The notes beneath the pieces were generated by a model. That model had not been told where the DNA came from, did no database searches, and saw only the letters and a program-made list of their open reading frames with translations. Made by a program: the position numbers and the translations under genes. From contig JBBAFS010000008.1 in NCBI GenBank assembly GCA_041655255.1, forward strand, positions 1 through 34,005: a stretch of DNA of 34,005 nt, written 5' to 3'. This document shows, in pieces, positions 32,117 through 34,005 of the stretch (the first letter of the stretch is position 1; the number at the start of each line of letters is the position of its first letter). The DNA is from JBBAFS01 sp041655255. Its GTDB lineage: Bacteria > Spirochaetota > Spirochaetia > Sphaerochaetales > Sphaerochaetaceae.

Positions 32117-32122
32117 AGTCAC
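32110..32122. promoter_or_regulatory. Palindrome GTGAC-AAA-GTCAC
   Basis: A perfect five-base palindrome. Its left arm is also the 3' arm of the outer hairpin stem at 32053-32116, so the two pairings exclude each other. GTCACAAG and TGACAAAG each occur again at 32148-32155 and 32158-32165. Confidence 0.4.
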
Positions 32123-32230
32123 TAAGTCAAACAAAAGACATAAAAAGGTCACAAGTATGACAAAGCTAAAACACTACACAGCAACGAATTACAAAAATAT
32201 CTAAAATAATTACAAAAAATAACACAACTT

Positions 32231-32252
32231 TTGACATAATCAGTTGACATAA
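32231..32252 (+). repeat. Tandem TTGACATAA repeat upstream of P2
   Basis: TTGACATAA occurs at 32231-32239 and again at 32244-32252, 13 bp apart (about 1.2 helical turns). The second copy forms the P2 -35 box. A matching copy lies at the P3 promoter. Confidence 0.6.
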
Positions 32253-32272
32253 GTTCAGAGTTCTAGTATTGT
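32244..32272 (+). promoter_or_regulatory. Promoter of P2 with extended -35
   Basis: TTGACA (32244-32249), 17 nt, TATTGT (32267-32272). The 14-mer CAGTTGACATAAGT here is identical at the P3 promoter. The predicted start is near 32279. Confidence 0.72.
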
Positions 32273-32283
32273 ACATATAGCAT

Positions 32284-32328
32284 CCACGAAAGTGGAACTA
32301 AAAAAGTATACAAGCAGGCTTAGAGCCT
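32284..32328 (+). other. P2 mRNA leader with two hairpins
   Basis: CCAC-GAAA-GTGG (32284-32295) is a GNRA-capped hairpin about 5 nt from the predicted 5' end. AGGCT-TAG-AGCCT (32316-32328) sits just before the AAAGGGAG ribosome site. A 5'-terminal hairpin often protects mRNA from decay. Confidence 0.5.
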
Positions 32329-32344
32329 AAAGGGAGAATAAGAT

Positions 32345-32905
32345 ATGAAAAAGGTACTTGCAATTCTACTAGCACTTATCGTACTAACAGGAGTGGTGTT
32401 TGCTGATGAAGGAACTACCCCTCCAGCAAATAAAACAGCTGATCTTACAATTAATGCAACTGTTGGTTTAGCTCAAACACTAACACTAACTACCGCCTCA
32501 ATGGACTTTACTGATGACGACTATGGTACAGCTCAAGGTTCTTCTCTTAAGTACACCACTAATAGCCCAAATGGTTATAAGGTATTGATATCGGGTACTC
32601 CTCTTGCTGATACGGCTACATCGAATAAAGTTACAACTGTAATTAATTATACAATTACACCAGGTGTGATTTCTTCAACTGAAACTGCTGATACTGCCAA
32701 TGGAGGGAGCCCTGCTTCAAGTGCTTTTGAAACCTCCTCAACAAGTGAAGATCCTTTTGTGTTTGTAACATATTCAGTCCGTGAGACAGGAAGTCGTACA
32801 GTAACTCTTCCATTTACTGTATTGCCAAATGCTAATGATTGGGCAGCTGCTGCAACTGCAAGTTATGGGGCTACCGTAACCTTTGAGTTGGTGAGTCAAA
32901 ATTAA
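32345..32905 (+). CDS. Secreted Thr/Ser-rich beta protein (P2)
   Basis: The 186-aa protein has a signal peptide (about 1-20, ending VVFA/DE). The mature part of about 166 aa is acidic, rich in Thr, Ser and Ala, and lacks cysteine. Strand patterns ADLTINATVGLAQTLTLT, SLKYTTNSPNGYKVLISG, VINYTITPG and the C-terminal YGATVTFELVSQN suggest an immunoglobulin-like or pilin-like sandwich. The C-terminus resembles that of P3 (ending ELVSQN versus SLVSNN). The AAGGGAG site and stable leader suggest strong expression. It is followed by a strong terminator and so is a single-gene transcript. No function can be assigned; a surface or periplasmic role is inferred. Confidence 0.8.
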   Translation: MKKVLAILLALIVLTGVVFADEGTTPPANKTADLTINATVGLAQTLTLTTASMDFTDDDYGTAQGSSLKYTTNSPNGYKVLISGTPLADTATSNKVTTVINYTITPGVISSTETADTANGGSPASSAFETSSTSEDPFVFVTYSVRETGSRTVTLPFTVLPNANDWAAAATASYGATVTFELVSQN

Positions 32906-32937
32906 TATTTAAATTAAATAGTTTTTTTAAACTAAAG

Positions 32938-32977
32938 AATGGTTGTTGCACATTCCCTTGTGTGACAACCATTTTTT
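32938..32977 (+). terminator. Strong intrinsic terminator after P2
   Basis: AATGGTTGTTGCAC (32938-32951) pairs with GTGTGACAACCATT (32960-32973), 14 bp with two wobble pairs and an 8-nt loop, leading into TTTTTT (32972-32977). Confidence 0.92.
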
Positions 32978-33376
32978 ATGTTCTTTATAATCAATATGTT
33001 TTTTGGTTTTAACTCCAGGGTACTAGAGTAGTTTGCCTGCCATCAAGTTTGATTTCTAGTACTGGTAGCTTTGTAAGGAGCTTGATCCACAAGTAACGGT
33101 AAATGGGGCTTAGCTAATTGAATCTTGCCTACCTGTCTGTGAGTTCGCAATTACTTCAGTCAGTGTTCTATAGTTCAAACTTATTTCATTTTTAGATAAA
33201 AGACTTGAAGAGATTAGTCAGAGGAAAGCTTGGATTATGGGTGTTTCATGTAAATGCCGAAAACTTATGTACTAACTTGGTTGACGACAGTATGTGCCTA
33301 TAGTGTTGTTGTGCAATAAGTTAAATATAGTATTTACTTGTTCGTGGTGTATCTCATTAAATTTATCGACTTACAG
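32978..33376. other. Gene-free gap with secondary structure
   Basis: About 400 bp with no convincing reading frame on either strand. At 33015-33064 CCAG-(GG)-TACTAGA pairs with TCTAGTACTGG (11 bp with a two-base bulge). The loop contains a second stem, ATCAA-GT-TTGAT (33042-33053). A small RNA, a leader element or decayed sequence are all possible. I cannot match it to a known RNA family. Confidence 0.4.
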
Positions 33377-33405
33377 TTGACATAAGTAGTTCAAAAAAGT
33401 ACATT
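33377..33405 (+). promoter_or_regulatory. Promoter of P3 with extended -35
   Basis: TTGACA (33377-33382), 17 nt, TACATT (33400-33405). The ATG at 33412 is 6 nt after the -10, so transcription should start at the start codon. CAGTTGACATAAGT is shared with P2. Confidence 0.68.
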
Positions 33406-33411
33406 GATGTT

Positions 33412-33918
33412 ATGAAGAAGATAAGCATTCTGCTTCTATTATTAGTCCTCTTTGTGATAACTCCAGTCTTTGCAAATGTTGGAATTTCAACCCTTCAGCT
33501 TGTAGGAGTGGTGCAGCCAAAATCATTAATGCAAGTTTCTCAATTGCTAGGAGCATCTTCAGGAGATGCTAATGCTATACCACTAGACTCTGGTGATATC
33601 CTCCCTGATGCTGAGGGTGATGGTGTTAAGGTAGGAGAGTGGACATTATCACATAACTTAAATTCTTCATTAGATCTTATTATCACATATGATTCTTTTA
33701 GAGATCCTGGCATGACAGATATAAGTATTCCCTATGAAGTATATAACGGATCTTATACTGTGAACTCTGGATCTCCTGTATGGTCTACCCAAGGAGATGG
33801 TGGAGGCCTAAAAGAAGAGTCCGGTCCTATCTATATAAAAAGAACAGACTCCAATCCTTATCCACCTAGTCATGATTACATGACTACTATCTCTCTTTCG
33901 CTTGTAAGTAACAATTAA
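33412..33918 (+). CDS. Secreted small beta-rich protein (P3)
   Basis: The 168-aa protein has a signal peptide (about 1-21, ending PVFA/NV). The mature part of about 147 aa lacks cysteine. Strands include STLQLVGVVQPK, SSLDLIITYDSF, DISIPYEVYNGSY and the C-terminal YMTTISLSLVSNN. The IPY block parallels LYIPYTMRFDYNG in P1, and the C-terminal strand resembles that of P2, so the three are probably distant relatives with a pilin- or Ig-like fold. There is no Shine-Dalgarno. The promoter geometry suggests a leaderless mRNA, as for P1. Function is unknown. The last 87 bp of the window after the stop hold nothing recognisable. Confidence 0.78.
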   Translation: MKKISILLLLLVLFVITPVFANVGISTLQLVGVVQPKSLMQVSQLLGASSGDANAIPLDSGDILPDAEGDGVKVGEWTLSHNLNSSLDLIITYDSFRDPGMTDISIPYEVYNGSYTVNSGSPVWSTQGDGGGLKEESGPIYIKRTDSNPYPPSHDYMTTISLSLVSNN

Positions 33919-34005
33919 TACACCCTCTTCTGTCATATTTGTTTATTTTTCCCTTATTTACATCTATTATATTATCACTAAGTGTTCTTATTATCAGCTC
34001 TTTGC

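Overview
The window looks like ordinary chromosome from a diderm, probably anaerobic bacterium, most likely a spirochaete (Treponema/Sphaerochaeta-like). That placement is an inference. The clues are an ABC solute-binding protein with a plain signal peptide ending in VAQGAKEG and no lipobox, a style common in spirochaetes; a short SRP RNA with no Alu domain, unlike Bacillus and Clostridium; a long thymidine kinase; a flavodiiron O2/NO reductase; and moderate GC. No transposase, integrase, phage gene or CRISPR array was seen.

Layout. 1-9.3 kb: the end of an FKBP prolyl isomerase, radA, a TraB-family membrane protein, a LysO-type lysine exporter, an unknown small gene, a YgjP-type metallopeptidase, a flavodiiron protein, pepD and a MATE transporter. 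9.6-12.8 kb: a diacylglycerol-kinase-like lipid kinase, a trehalase/GH63-like glycosidase and a DjlA-like co-chaperone. 12.8-16.1 kb (minus strand): one promoter, four tRNA-Ser genes that decode all serine codons plus tRNA-Arg(GCG), the SRP RNA, then dnaX-ybaB-recR. dnaX has a candidate frameshift site for the short gamma form. 16.1-20.5 kb: a GNAT acetyltransferase, a membrane M28 peptidase, and a nudix-akr-yigZ operon whose Nudix protein is an unusual fusion of membrane anchor, zinc ribbon and MTH1-like domain. 20.5-23.2 kb: nucleoside salvage (deoC, thymidine kinase, purine nucleoside phosphorylase). 23.3-28.1 kb: an Fbp/Afu-type ABC importer (binding protein, terminator, fused permease, ATPase) followed by a PfkB sugar kinase.

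28.1-34 kb is the most unusual part. Three small, secreted, cysteine-free, beta-rich proteins (minus strand 28071-28625; plus strand 32345-32905 and 33412-33918) flank two paralogous FadR/FCD-type GntR regulators. All three secreted genes have a -35 box extended in the same way, TTGACA(T/C)AAGT, and the reverse complement of that element (CTTATGTCAA) lies in the leader of the second regulator. The first regulator keeps all four FCD metal ligands and the second has lost three of them or changed them. The intergenic DNA holds operator-like palindromes, tandem TTGACATAA copies and several strong hairpins. I read this as a candidate, apparently undescribed, regulated surface-protein locus. The regulon is inferred from sequence only.

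A second theme is start architecture. Many genes have strong AGGAGG sites, but at least eight have no Shine-Dalgarno and carry a -10-like box 6-8 nt before the ATG, which suggests leaderless mRNAs. Convergent genes are packed tightly, and several pairs overlap at their 3' ends.
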